A DNA stretch of 64,000 nucleotides. It comes from Profundibacterium mesophilum KAUST100406-0324 (GTDB lineage Bacteria; Pseudomonadota; Alphaproteobacteria; Rhodobacterales; Rhodobacteraceae). The notes under the pieces are model-generated. The model made no database searches, was not told the origin of the DNA, and saw only the letters and a program-made list of their open reading frames with translations. The first letter of the stretch is position 1, and each line of letters begins with the position of its first letter. The stretch spans positions 62,001 through 126,000 of the forward strand of contig NZ_APKE01000010.1 of NCBI RefSeq assembly GCF_009835145.1, in the 5' to 3' direction. This document shows, piece by piece, positions 25,414 through 35,650 of the stretch. The position numbers and the translations under genes are program-made.

Positions 25414-27906
25414 TCAGCTGCCGCGCGGCTTGGCCCGTTGCGTCGGTGTCGCCTCGCGCGGGTTCTCGGGCCAGGGATGACGCGGGTAGCGTCCGCGCAT
25501 ATCCTTGCGCACGTCGGCGTAGGAGCTGTCCCAGAAGCCGGGGAGATCCATCGTCACCTGCACGGGCCGTCCCGCGGGCGATAGCAGGGCGATGCGCAGG
25601 GGCCGCCCGGCCACCGACGGATGACGCGTTACACCGAAAAGCTCCTGGAGCTTCACCTCGATCCCGGGCTCGTCGCCGGAATAGTCGATCGGGACGCTGC
25701 GACCGAGCGGCGTGTCGAAACGGCCGGGCGCGAGCGTGTCGAGCGCCTTGGTCGCGGCGTAGTCGAGCCGCGCGCGCAGGGGTGGAAGCAGGTCGAACCG
25801 GCGCCACTGCGCGGCGCTGCGCACCCCGCCCAGATGCGGTAGAAGCCACTCTCGCGCTTCGTCCATCAAGGCCTCGGGATCTGGGTCGAAAAGCGCCAGC
25901 CCGGCCGCGCGCCCCAGCGCCACGCGGGCCAGGAAACGCGCGGCCGCCGGGGCGGGGGAGAAACCCAGTTGCCGCACGCCCTCGAGCATCGCCTCCGCCA
26001 CCGCGTCCCCCGGGGCGTCGGACCATATCCTGTCGTCAAGGATGATGGCGCCGAAGCGTTCCTGCTGACGCGTCACGACCTTCGAGGCGCGCCGCGACCA
26101 CCTGCAGACATCGTGCCAGGCAATATGCGCGCCATGCACCGCGCGCAGCTCCGCCTCGCTGATCTCGGCCGCCTGTCGGATCCGCGCCTCGCGCGGATGG
26201 CCATCGGTATCGGTGACGACCAGCAGCCGGCAACCGGCAAGCGTGTCGGCGGCGTCGAGCATCGCCCCCTTGCCACCCGACAGCAGGTAGCGCGGCGCAT
26301 CACCCGGCCTCCGCAAACCGATCCGGTCGGGATAGGCGATCGCGGCCGCCCGCGCCGCGGCGCCCGCCGGCCCGTGCGAGATGGCCGCAACCGCCGTGTC
26401 CGCCTCGACGCCGGAGACGGCACGGGCCAGCCGGGTTGCATCCGCCCTGATGCGCGCGACGGCGGCACGGTCGACCTGCACGCCCCTGGCGCGTTCCGTC
26501 CGGGCCGGATCCTCGACCGCCTCGAGGCGCAGTGTCAGCTCCGCCCCCCGCGCGCCCGCGCCGCGCACGGGATCGCGCTCGGCAAGCAGTGCCGCGAGCC
26601 TGGCCGCTCCCTTGCCCGCGCGGGTCAGCATGTGCCCCAGGCGCGGATGGACCGGAAGACGCGCCAGATCGCGCCCATGCGCGGTGATCGCACCATCATC
26701 CTCCACCGCGCCGAGCGTACGCAGCAGCGCCCGCGCCTCGTCCCAGGCGCCCCTCGGGGGCTGCGTCAGGAAGGACAGGGCGGCGGGATCGCGGCTCCCC
26801 CACATCGCCAGTTCGAGCACCAGCGGCGCGAGGTCGGCCACCTCGATCTCGGCAGGCGGGAAGGCGGGCAGGGCCCCTTCGGCGCCGCGTGTCCAGAACC
26901 TGTAGCAGCGGCCCGGGGCAACACGTCCGGCGCGCCCGCGCCTCTGGGCCGCCTCGGCGCGGCTCACCGGCTCCGTGACGAGCCGGCTCATTCCCGATCC
27001 CGGATCGAAGCGGGCCCGCCGGGCCAGCCCGGCATCCACCACGACCCTGATGCCGTCGATTGTCAGCGAGGTCTCGGCGATCGAAGTCGACAAGATCAGC
27101 TTGCGCCCCTCCTCCAGCGGCGCGAGGGCGGCGCGCTGCTCGGCGGCCGGAAGGGCGCCGTAGAGCGGCCGCATGACGGTTCCGGGCGCGATGCGCGGCG
27201 CAAGGGCCGCGGCGAGCTGCTTGATCTCGCGCTCGCCGGGCAGGAAAACGAGAATGCCCCCTTCGGTCTCGGCCTCGGCGCGCAGAACGAGATCGGTGAT
27301 GCCGGGCGCCAACCGCGCGCCTGGCGCAGGCGGGACAGGCAGCCAGCATGTCTCGACATCGAAGGCGCGGCCCTGCGCGGTGACGAGGGGCGCACCCCCG
27401 AGGAGGGCGGCGACGGGCGCCGCGTCGAGTGTCGCAGACATGACCAGGAGCATCAGGTCGGGGCGCAGGGCCTCGCGGATCTCCCATGACAGCGCGAGGC
27501 CCAGATCGGCGTTGAGCGAGCGTTCATGAAATTCGTCGAAGATGATGGCGCCGACCCCATCGAGCGCGGGATCGGACTGGATCATCCGTGTGAGGATGCC
27601 CTCCGTCACCACCTCGATGCAGGTTTGCGGTCCGGTGCGCGCCTCGCCGCGGATGCGGTAGCCCACACGCCGACCCACTGGCTCGCCCAGAAGCGCGGCC
27701 ATGCGTTCAGCCGCGGCCCGTGCGGCGAGGCGGCGCGGCTCGAGCATCACGATCCGCCCCTCGACCATTCCGGAAGAAAGCAGGTCCGGCGGCACGCCCG
27801 TCGTCTTGCCCGCCCCCGGGGGCGCCTGCAGCACGGCGCATCCCCGCGCCCGAAGGGCGGTCCGCAGCTCCGGCAGGACGGCATCGATTGGAAGCGCTGT
27901 CGACAT
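25414..27906 (-). CDS. hrpB: ATP-dependent helicase HrpB
   Basis: An 830-residue DEAH-type helicase. Motifs in order: Walker A in APPGAGKTTGVP (near residue 30), IFDEFHERSLNADL (motif II), SATLDAAPVA (III), LSTSIAETSLTIDGI (V) and AEAAQRRGRAGRVAPG (VI). The HrpB-specific C-terminal region ends near HPWPENPREATPT. The biological substrate of bacterial HrpB is poorly known. The start at MSTALPIDAVL matches the family N-terminus; upstream in-frame codons overlap the promoter region shared with meaB. Confidence 0.95.
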   Translation of the reverse strand: MSTALPIDAVLPELRTALRARGCAVLQAPPGAGKTTGVPPDLLSSGMVEGRIVMLEPRRLAARAAAERMAALLGEPVGRRVGYRIRGEARTGPQTCIEVVTEGILTRMIQSDPALDGVGAIIFDEFHERSLNADLGLALSWEIREALRPDLMLLVMSATLDAAPVAALLGGAPLVTAQGRAFDVETCWLPVPPAPGARLAPGITDLVLRAEAETEGGILVFLPGEREIKQLAAALAPRIAPGTVMRPLYGALPAAEQRAALAPLEEGRKLILSTSIAETSLTIDGIRVVVDAGLARRARFDPGSGMSRLVTEPVSRAEAAQRRGRAGRVAPGRCYRFWTRGAEGALPAFPPAEIEVADLAPLVLELAMWGSRDPAALSFLTQPPRGAWDEARALLRTLGAVEDDGAITAHGRDLARLPVHPRLGHMLTRAGKGAARLAALLAERDPVRGAGARGAELTLRLEAVEDPARTERARGVQVDRAAVARIRADATRLARAVSGVEADTAVAAISHGPAGAAARAAAIAYPDRIGLRRPGDAPRYLLSGGKGAMLDAADTLAGCRLLVVTDTDGHPREARIRQAAEISEAELRAVHGAHIAWHDVCRWSRRASKVVTRQQERFGAIILDDRIWSDAPGDAVAEAMLEGVRQLGFSPAPAAARFLARVALGRAAGLALFDPDPEALMDEAREWLLPHLGGVRSAAQWRRFDLLPPLRARLDYAATKALDTLAPGRFDTPLGRSVPIDYSGDEPGIEVKLQELFGVTRHPSVAGRPLRIALLSPAGRPVQVTMDLPGFWDSSYADVRKDMRGRYPRHPWPENPREATPTQRAKPRGS

Positions 27907-27986
27907 GGCGACGGCATATCCGATGCACCCGCCCGATGACCAGATCCTCTGGACAAACCCCCCTTCGCACGGCCACATCGGCAGTC

Positions 27987-29003
27987 ATGATGGATGATGC
28001 AGAACTCGCCGACCGGCTTCTGGCCGGGGACCGCCGTGCCCTGTCACGCGCGATCACGCTCGTGGAAAGTGGACGGACCGATCACCGCGACCGCGCGGCG
28101 GCCCTTCTCGACCGTCTCGCGGGGGAGGGGCGACAGGCGCTTCGCCTCGGTCTGTCGGGCACACCCGGAGTGGGAAAATCCACCTTCATAGAGGCGTTCG
28201 GGCTGCACCTGGTGGAGCGCGCGCACAAGGTGGCGGTCCTGGCGGTCGATCCGTCCTCGGCGCGTACCGGGGGCTCGATCCTGGGCGACAAGACCCGGAT
28301 GGAGCGGCTGACCCGTGCGCCCGGCGCCTTCATCCGGCCCTCTCCCAGCCAGACGGAGCTTGGCGGCGTCGCGCGGCGGACCCGCGAATCGATCGCCCTG
28401 TGCGAGGCGGCCGGCTTTGACACGGTGCTGATCGAGACGGTCGGCGTGGGACAGTCGGAAACCATGGTCGCGGAGATGTCGGACATCTTCGTCCTCCTGC
28501 TCGCGCCGGGAGGGGGCGACGAGCTGCAGGGGGTGAAGCGGGGGATCATGGAAATCGCGGACCTGATCCTCGTGAACAAGGCCGACGGCCCGCTCGAGGC
28601 GGAGGCGCGCCGGACCTGCGCCGATTACGCCGGTGCGCTGCGCCTGCTGCGTCGGCGCGAGGGCGATGCGCCCGGCTTTCCCAAGGCGCTGACCGTCTCG
28701 GCGGTGAGCGGCGCGGGGATCGAGGAGGCCTGGGCGCAGATCGGCGCGCTCGCGTCCTGGCGGCGCGAGAACGGGCATTGGGACCGGCGCCGCGCGGCGC
28801 AGGCGGGCCATTGGTTCGACGACGCCGTGCGGCACGGGATCATGGAGCGTCTGCGGGCCGACCCGCGAATCAAGGCGGCGCTGAGGGAGGCGCGGGGGGC
28901 CGTGGCGGAGGGCGAGGCGGCGCCGGGCGCCGCCGCGGCGCGCGTGCTGACCCTTCTTTTCGAGGCGGCACCGACGCCCGGCGGCCCCCCGGCGCGGGGA
29001 TGA
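27987..29003 (+). CDS. meaB: Methylmalonyl-CoA mutase-associated GTPase MeaB/ArgK
   Basis: A 338-residue G3E-type P-loop GTPase. Motifs: LSGTPGVGKSTFIEA (Walker A), AVDPSSARTGGSILGDKTRM (the ArgK/MeaB signature), ETVGVGQSE and LVNKADGP (NKxD base specificity). MeaB proteins protect and reactivate the adenosylcobalamin-dependent mutase, used in Rhodobacterales for propionyl-CoA and ethylmalonyl-CoA metabolism. It is divergent from hrpB across about 80 bases. Two tandem ATGs begin the gene. Sometimes mis-annotated as arginine/ornithine transport ATPase. Confidence 0.94.
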   Translation: MMDDAELADRLLAGDRRALSRAITLVESGRTDHRDRAAALLDRLAGEGRQALRLGLSGTPGVGKSTFIEAFGLHLVERAHKVAVLAVDPSSARTGGSILGDKTRMERLTRAPGAFIRPSPSQTELGGVARRTRESIALCEAAGFDTVLIETVGVGQSETMVAEMSDIFVLLLAPGGGDELQGVKRGIMEIADLILVNKADGPLEAEARRTCADYAGALRLLRRREGDAPGFPKALTVSAVSGAGIEEAWAQIGALASWRRENGHWDRRRAAQAGHWFDDAVRHGIMERLRADPRIKAALREARGAVAEGEAAPGAAAARVLTLLFEAAPTPGGPPARG

Positions 29004-29129
29004 ATCGCTTGACGCCTCGGCCCAATGCCCTTACATCGCCCTGACCCGATGATCAGGCGCCGCGCGTGCGGTGCTGTGTAACATGCGTGGAGGCTTCCGT
29101 GCCGCCCGCGCCAAGACGAGGAAGCACCC

Positions 29130-29417
29130 ATGTCGCGCCGCTGCGAACTGACCGGAAAAGGCCCGATGACGGGCAACAACGTGAGCCACGCCAAGAACCG
29201 CACCCGTCGCCGGTTCCTCCCGAACCTCAACGACGTGTCGCTGATGTCCGAGACGCTGGGCCGGACGTTCAAGCTTCGCATCTCCGCCTCCGCGCTGCGC
29301 ACCGTGGACCACCGCGGCGGGCTCGACGGCTTCATGGCGAAAGCCAAGGAAGCCGAGCTGTCGCCCAACGCGCTCAGCATCAAGAAAGAGATCGCGAAGG
29401 CACAGGCAGCCGCCTGA
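29130..29417 (+). CDS. rpmB: 50S ribosomal protein L28
   Basis: A 95-residue protein beginning [20 protein letters not shown], then [17 protein letters not shown], the L28 signature. The longer alphaproteobacterial form of the protein is seen, with a C-terminal [11 protein letters not shown] region. It stands alone here with its own terminator. Confidence 0.98.
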   Translation: MSRRCELTGKGPMTGNNVSHAKNRTRRRFLPNLNDVSLMSETLGRTFKLRISASALRTVDHRGGLDGFMAKAKEAELSPNALSIKKEIAKAQAAA

Positions 29418-29442
29418 TCCGTCTTTCGGGTATCTACCGCCG

Positions 29443-29466
29443 GGCCTCGCATCATGCGGGGCCTTT
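29443..29466 (+). terminator. Rho-independent terminator of rpmB
   Basis: GGCCTCGCA and TGCGGGGCC pair over nine positions (one G-U) around the loop TCA, followed by TTTGGCGTTT. It begins 25 bases after the rpmB stop. Confidence 0.7.
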
Positions 29467-29677
29467 GGCGTTTCGGGGGAGGGGGCCCCATCGGGGATCG
29501 TCCCGCCGGGATGATCGGCAGCGATGCTTTGGCCCCGCCGCCACGCGGAATGCCGTGCCGGATCGGCCAAGGCCTCGGGGTCATGCGGCGGACATGCCAA
29601 GAGGGCCGGACAGCTTATGCCATCCCGCCCTCGTAATCGTTACGCGCCTGCCCGGGACTTGCCCGAAAGGCCGGCCG

Positions 29678-29977
29678 TCAGCTGCAGTAGTTCTGAGCGG
29701 ATTGGCCGAAGGCCTTGTATTTGCGCCAGAAGCTTTCGTGATTGCGATCGGATGACTGGCGGACGACCTGCGCCTGATGCGGATCCTTGAAAAAGGTCGC
29801 GGCGAGCTTCTGGTCGCGGCGGTCGAGCGTGATGTCGGCGACCTGCTGGATGCAACCGCAGAGCGCGCGATTGGCGGCCTTGCGATCGGATTTCAGACAA
29901 GCGCGTTCGATGACGCCACCTTGTGCCACAGTTGCAGAGAATGCGGTGAGAACCGCAAGCGTGATGAGTTTCTTCAT
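29678..29977 (-). CDS. Small exported four-cysteine protein
   Basis: A 99-residue protein with a clear signal peptide (MKKLITLAVLTAFSATVAQG). The mature part has four cysteines (RAC, ALCGC, NYC at the C-terminus), enough for two disulfides, and the motifs IQQVADITL and DPHQAQVVRQS. Similar Roseobacter proteins are often labelled arginine transporter, but nothing in the sequence is a transporter: it lacks membrane helices and is far too small for a binding protein. Periplasmic role unknown. Confidence 0.78.
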   Translation of the reverse strand: MKKLITLAVLTAFSATVAQGGVIERACLKSDRKAANRALCGCIQQVADITLDRRDQKLAATFFKDPHQAQVVRQSSDRNHESFWRKYKAFGQSAQNYCS

Positions 29978-30165
29978 GACCTGCCTCGTGTCAAATCCAG
30001 CGGTCCCGCGTTTCTCGCGATGTATGCTGGGTGTACTGCCGTGACACCAGACTGCCATTTCATGGGGATTCGGACAATTCAGAAATCCAGAAAATCGTAT
30101 TTTCGTAAGTTCGTGATGTGTTCCGCATGTGGCGGACCGCGCCGCGATCCTCCTCTTGACCTCGC

Positions 30166-30210
30166 GCGGCCTGAGGCGCAGCCGCCCGCGCAGGCTGCGC
30201 CTCAGGCCGC
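30166..30210 (-). terminator. 18-bp perfect hairpin at the end of the DUF1989 gene
   Basis: Arms 30166-30183 and 30193-30210 form an 18-bp perfect stem with a 9-base loop. The arm includes the stop codon of the DUF1989 gene. There is no U-tract, so it may protect the 3' end of the mRNA or aid Rho-independent pausing rather than act as a classic terminator. Confidence 0.55.
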
Positions 30211-30876
30211 CCCTGCGCGCGGTGTCGCGGCCGCCCACGCGGGCATGTCGGCATCCACGCTGTAATCGATGGGCTTGTAGGTGAAATTGTTCGACTGTCC
30301 CGCCGAGCAGGCGGTCATCGCGATGATCAGGTCCATCTCGGCGCGCAGCAAGAGCCGTTGGCCGGGCTTGCTCAGGGGCGGCTCGACCGAAACCGTGCCG
30401 CTCTGCGCGTCGACGGCCACATGCATGAAAACGTTGAAGGCGATGGGGATGTCGTCGGGACCGATGCCGAAGGGCTCCAGCGCCATCTCGAGATTGCCCT
30501 GGCAGCCATGATGAGGCTCCGTGTCGCCATAGATGATGCGAAACGTGTCGCGCGAGCAGGGCGTCAGCGTGAAATCGTGCCGGCCCACTTCGTCCCGCAC
30601 GATCCGCAGCATCACGTTGCTGCGGTTGGAGTAGAGCGGATCGCCGGTGCTGAGGAACATCCGCCCGGCGTAATCGATGCTGCGTCCCGACGAAAGATAC
30701 TCGCGCCGGTCATCCACGTTGTAGGCGAGCAGGTCCGAGACCTGCTCGCCATCGGGGTCGATGACGGTGAGGTAATGCCCCGCCGGCAGGAGGAACGCGG
30801 TTCCACTGCGCGGTGCGATGCGGTGGGTTCCGGCGGCGGGTGCCTCGGGGCGCTGCTGGCTCTCTGCGCGGCTCAT
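30202..30876 (-). CDS. DUF1989 / urea carboxylase-associated family protein
   Basis: A 224-residue protein of the DUF1989 family. Typical segments are PAGHYLTVIDPDGEQVSDLL, YAGRMFLSTGDPLYSNRSNV, HDFTLTPCSRDTF, HHGCQGNLEMALEPFGI, FNVFMHV and MTACSAGQSNNF. The cysteines in TPCS, HHGC and TACS fit a metal site. Relatives of this family act on small carboxylated nitrogen compounds; the paired urea-amidolyase-associated proteins are now described as carboxyguanidine deiminases. Here it is a single copy, overlapping (ATGA) the upstream haem N-hydroxylase-like gene, and no urea amidolyase is nearby. The joint substrate is unknown; a guanidino or hydroxyguanidino compound is my inference. Confidence 0.85.
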   Translation of the reverse strand: MSRAESQQRPEAPAAGTHRIAPRSGTAFLLPAGHYLTVIDPDGEQVSDLLAYNVDDRREYLSSGRSIDYAGRMFLSTGDPLYSNRSNVMLRIVRDEVGRHDFTLTPCSRDTFRIIYGDTEPHHGCQGNLEMALEPFGIGPDDIPIAFNVFMHVAVDAQSGTVSVEPPLSKPGQRLLLRAEMDLIIAMTACSAGQSNNFTYKPIDYSVDADMPAWAAATPRAGAA

Positions 30877-31547
30877 GCAACATCCTTCTTGGCAAAGGGA
30901 CATACCCAGCTGCGGTCGACCTGGCGGCCGCTGTATTGCGCCGCTTCCGCGCCGAGGCCGAAATCCGCGACCATCGGGTTGATCTCGCCGTCGAGGGCGC
31001 GGTCGCGCTCGCGGATGACCTTCTGCATCCGGTCGTAACGGCCATCGGCGCGGAGCCGCTCGAACTGCTCGTGGGAGTTGAAGACGAGGGCGGGACGCGA
31101 GAACCGCCGCGCGCTGCGCGAGGCGCCGGGATGCAGGCCGATCACGAAATAGCTCTGTCCCCCGAGGCTCAACGAGAAATGTGGCGAGGTGGGATCGTGG
31201 GAGGTGCTCTCGTCCCACGCATTGCCGCAGGCGACATCGAGATTGTGCAGGGACTGGATGCGGTTCCACATCTGCCGCTCGAAGGCGATCTCCTCCATGG
31301 GCTCGCCGGGACCGTTGAAGACGACGACGAAGGATTGCACGAGCGGGCCCTCGGGATCGAGGATGTCGCTGCCGAAACGGGCCAGGGCGCGGTAGATATC
31401 GAGATCGCTTCCCGGATTGTCGAACTCCCGTGCCTCGCACAGGGTAATGGCATCCCGCACGAGAGCGGATTTCGCCCCCACGCAGGGAAAAGCCTCGGAC
31501 TGGACGAAATCCTCGAATGCACTCTTCACGCTTACCTCAGGCATCAT
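30873..31547 (-). CDS. YqcI/YcgG-family protein, GntA/DcsA-type haem N-hydroxylase homologue
   Basis: A 224-residue protein. Family hallmarks are [10 protein letters not shown] near the N-terminus, [36 protein letters not shown] with the putative haem-ligand His, [23 protein letters not shown] and the C-terminal [15 protein letters not shown]. Characterised members are haem-dependent N-hydroxylases of guanidino compounds (GntA in guanitoxin, DcsA in D-cycloserine biosynthesis, which hydroxylates arginine). It heads a two-gene operon with a DUF1989 gene, ATGA overlap, and is divergent from lepA. The start has two tandem ATGs after a GAGAGAGGGTGG ribosome-binding site. Substrate unknown. Confidence 0.85.
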   Translation of the reverse strand: MMPEVSVKSAFEDFVQSEAFPCVGAKSALVRDAITLCEAREFDNPGSDLDIYRALARFGSDILDPEGPLVQSFVVVFNGPGEPMEEIAFERQMWNRIQSLHNLDVACGNAWDESTSHDPTSPHFSLSLGGQSYFVIGLHPGASRSARRFSRPALVFNSHEQFERLRADGRYDRMQKVIRERDRALDGEINPMVADFGLGAEAAQYSGRQVDRSWVCPFAKKDVA

Positions 31548-31711
31548 GCCACCCTCTCTCGCAAGTAGACGCGAAACGACCGGTCCGATTGGACGGTTCC
31601 CTCGCCCCCGTGCCGCGGGATGTCGCAGGGGCGGCCGTGGGAATGGGCAAGGCTGGCGGCGGGATACGCGCGGGGCCGCGCACCGGGCGCGTCACGGGTC
31701 GCTTGCGGCGC

Positions 31712-31746
31712 TTGACCGGCCCCCGATTCCGCCGCATATCCAAGCC

Positions 31747-31747
<1 letters not shown>
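31712..31747 (+). promoter_or_regulatory. lepA: lepA promoter (possibly leaderless transcript)
   Basis: TTGACC (31712-31717), a 17-base spacer and CATATC (31735-31740) form a good promoter. The start codon ATG begins at 31747, seven bases after the -10, where transcription would begin. No ribosome-binding site precedes this ATG, which fits a leaderless mRNA. Confidence 0.5.
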
Positions 31748-33549
<1,802 letters not shown>

Positions 33550-33667
33550 CCGGCAGGCGCTCGTCAGAAAAGCCTCACGATCCATGCCGATTCGTGCTAT
33601 GATCGTCTGACCGGGGCGTCTTCCGCACAAGCTGTCCCGTAACCGGGTCGCGTATCCACGGCTCGAT

Positions 33668-33699
33668 GCTCCTGCCGAATGACTGCATCCGGCAGGAGC
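33668..33699 (+). terminator. Hairpin terminator downstream of lepA
   Basis: GCTCCTGCCG and CGGCAGGAGC form a perfect 10-bp stem with a 12-base loop, followed by TGCTTTGT. It lies about 120 bases after the lepA stop and before the cytochrome gene. Confidence 0.55.
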
Positions 33700-33836
33700 T
33701 GCTTTGTCGGCATTCACAGATGACGAGGGGACCGCGCTGGCGGCGCGGGCTGCGACCTTGCGGCACGGCGTGCAATAAACGCGGAACCCGGCTCGGTGCC
33801 TTACTCTTGATGTCCAAACAGAGTGGGAATCATCTT

Positions 33837-34331
33837 ATGTCAAGTTCAGCCGTTCCATACCCCTATCATAACGCGCAGATGGCGATGCACTGGCTCGTGG
33901 TCACCCTCGTCGCGGTCCAGTACCTGACCGGACCGGCGATGCAGATGACTTTCGACAAAGGCCTTTATTCATACGACACCAATGGCGGGACGGCGATCGT
34001 CCATGCCCTGATCGGCAGCAGCATCCTGATCGCGATGATCGCGCGGCTCGTGCTGCGGCGCCGCCATGCCGTGCCGCCGCCGCCCGATACCGAGCCCGAA
34101 ATGATTCAGAAGATCTCGCGCGGCACGCATTACGCCTTCTATGTCATCCTGATCGGGATGCCGCTCGCCGGCATGTTGGCCGTGCTGACCGGGAGCCAGC
34201 TCATCGCGGCGGTCCACGGCTGGACCTCGCTGCTGCTGCTCCTGCTCATCGCCGCGCATTTCGCCGGGGCCATGTGGCACCTCTTCAAGCGCGACGGCGT
34301 CGTCAACAGGATGGTCTCCGAGCGCGATTGA
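33837..34331 (+). CDS. Cytochrome b561-family membrane protein
   Basis: A 164-residue protein with four transmembrane helices. Histidines expected to bind two b-type haems lie in NAQMAMHWLVV, AIVHALIGSS, RGTHYAFYVIL and LLIAAHFAGAMWHL. Members shuttle electrons from ubiquinol in the inner membrane. The start is uncertain: an ATG at 33837 after GTGGGAA is preferred, and an in-frame ATG at 33810 would add nine residues. Confidence 0.86.
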   Translation: MSSSAVPYPYHNAQMAMHWLVVTLVAVQYLTGPAMQMTFDKGLYSYDTNGGTAIVHALIGSSILIAMIARLVLRRRHAVPPPPDTEPEMIQKISRGTHYAFYVILIGMPLAGMLAVLTGSQLIAAVHGWTSLLLLLLIAAHFAGAMWHLFKRDGVVNRMVSERD

Positions 34332-34335
34332 ACGC

Positions 34336-34379
34336 GCCGGCTCCCTCTCCCCGGCTGTGCCGAACGGGAGGGAGCCGGC
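34336..34379. terminator. Bidirectional terminator between convergent genes
   Basis: GCCGGCTCCCTC (34336-34347) pairs perfectly with GAGGGAGCCGGC (34368-34379), a 12-bp stem with a 20-base loop. It sits between the cytochrome b561 stop and the stop of the following minus-strand gene; TGTTTC follows on the plus side. Confidence 0.7.
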
Positions 34380-34383
34380 TGTT

Positions 34384-34731
34384 TCAGCCCTTGCGCATCG
34401 CCACGAAGACGATGGTGGCGACCAGGGCGTAGACGAAGTTGACGCCGAGCACGACGCTCCACGGGGCCTCGGCGGCAAAGACGTAGACGGCGAGCAGCGA
34501 GGGGATCACCGTCAGCGCGGCGAGCGCAACGATCCAGGCCGCGAACCCGCCCATCCGTGCGAAGATCGGGATCAGCAGGATCGCGACGAGGATCGCCACC
34601 GCCAGGCGCCCCGCATCCAGGATCAGTGGCATCGCCTCGACACCGAAAAGATAGGAGATCGCGAAGGAATTGGCGACCGTCCCGAGGATGCCGGCGAGGA
34701 TCACGCCGACGATGGCAGCTGTGGTGGACAT
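34384..34731 (-). CDS. Four-helix membrane protein of unknown function
   Basis: A 115-residue protein from MSTTAAIVGVILAGILGTVA to VAMRKG. It has four hydrophobic segments (about 5-25, 33-53, 58-80 and 88-110) with few charged residues. The motif NSFAISYLFG and the compact layout suggest a small integral membrane protein. No family recognised. The ATG at 34731 is chosen because it begins at the first helix and follows GAAGAAAT; longer frames add sequence without membrane character. Confidence 0.7.
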   Translation of the reverse strand: MSTTAAIVGVILAGILGTVANSFAISYLFGVEAMPLILDAGRLAVAILVAILLIPIFARMGGFAAWIVALAALTVIPSLLAVYVFAAEAPWSVVLGVNFVYALVATIVFVAMRKG

Positions 34732-34866
34732 GAAATTTCTTCCTGAACGAGGGACATAAGACGTCTGGCACAGTAGTGCCTGCGCCGGGCACGTCCAGAT
34801 CCCGTGCGGCCCGGAGGCCACGAGAACCGCGCGCGCCGCCTCGCCAAGGGGCTCGGCCGCGCCGTT

Positions 34867-35646
34867 TCAGGCGTCGAGGAAGGCGCGCACGGACGCCTCG
34901 AAGGCGCGCGGCCGTTCGGCATGGAGCCAGTGACCCGCACCGGTCAGCTTGGCGAAGCGGGCCTTGGGGAATTGCGCGCGGATCGCGGGCCGATGCTCGG
35001 GCAGGACATAATCGCTCTTGGCGCCGGTGAGGAAGAGGGTGGGCCGGGCGAACTCTCCCGGAATGCCGGGCCAGCCGGTGATCCGCGCCATCTCGCGCTC
35101 CAGCGTATCGAGATTGAAGCGCCAGCGCTTGTCGGCGAGATCGAGGCTCTGCAGCAGGAAGGCCCTCAGGCTGGCCGTCTCGATATGGGCCGCGAGCGCC
35201 GCGTCGGCATCGGCGCGCCGCGTGACCGCGCCCAGATCGATCCGCTTCATCGCCTCGATGAGATGCGCCTGGCTGTGGCCGTAGGCGACCGGCGCGATAT
35301 CCGCGACGACGAGCCGGTGCAGCGCATCCGGATGCAGGAGCGCCAGCGCCATTGCCGCCTTGCCGCCCATCGAATGACCCAGGAGATCGGCCGGGCCGAT
35401 CTTTTCCAGAACGCGCGCAAGATCGCTCGCAAGGGCCTCGTAGTCATGCGCGTCACTATGCGGCGCGTGGCCGTGATTGCGCATGTCGACCGCGATGACG
35501 GGGCCGCGGTCCGACAGGCGTTTGGCGATCACGCCCCAGTTGCGCGCCGAACCGAAGAGGCCATGCGCGATGAGCAGCGGCGGCGCGTCGCCGCCGCCAT
35601 CATGGCGGATCATCGTCAGGTCCACCGCGCCGGGACGCGCTCCCAT
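34867..35646 (-). CDS. Alpha/beta-fold hydrolase (YbfF-like esterase)
   Basis: A 259-residue alpha/beta hydrolase. It has the oxyanion motif LLIAHGLFGSARNWG, DMRNHGHAPHS, the nucleophile elbow LLGHSMGGKAAM (Ser near residue 95), VVADIAPVAYG, a late acidic residue in FLTGAKSDYV and the catalytic His in LTGAGHWLHAE. It resembles YbfF acyl-CoA/ester hydrolases. Its ATG is four bases past the glyA stop codon, so the two are co-transcribed. Confidence 0.9.
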   Translation of the reverse strand: MGARPGAVDLTMIRHDGGGDAPPLLIAHGLFGSARNWGVIAKRLSDRGPVIAVDMRNHGHAPHSDAHDYEALASDLARVLEKIGPADLLGHSMGGKAAMALALLHPDALHRLVVADIAPVAYGHSQAHLIEAMKRIDLGAVTRRADADAALAAHIETASLRAFLLQSLDLADKRWRFNLDTLEREMARITGWPGIPGEFARPTLFLTGAKSDYVLPEHRPAIRAQFPKARFAKLTGAGHWLHAERPRAFEASVRAFLDA

Positions 35647-35650
35647 GGTC

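Noticed and set aside
31548-31746. A guanidine riboswitch before the N-hydroxylase/DUF1989 operon
   Set aside because: I saw no conserved ykkC-type motif; only a short GTCC-N4-GGAC inverted repeat at 31583-31594.
33575-33817. An 80-codon minus-strand frame between lepA and the cytochrome gene
   Set aside because: It spans the lepA terminator hairpin, is rich in Arg and Ser and has no motif.
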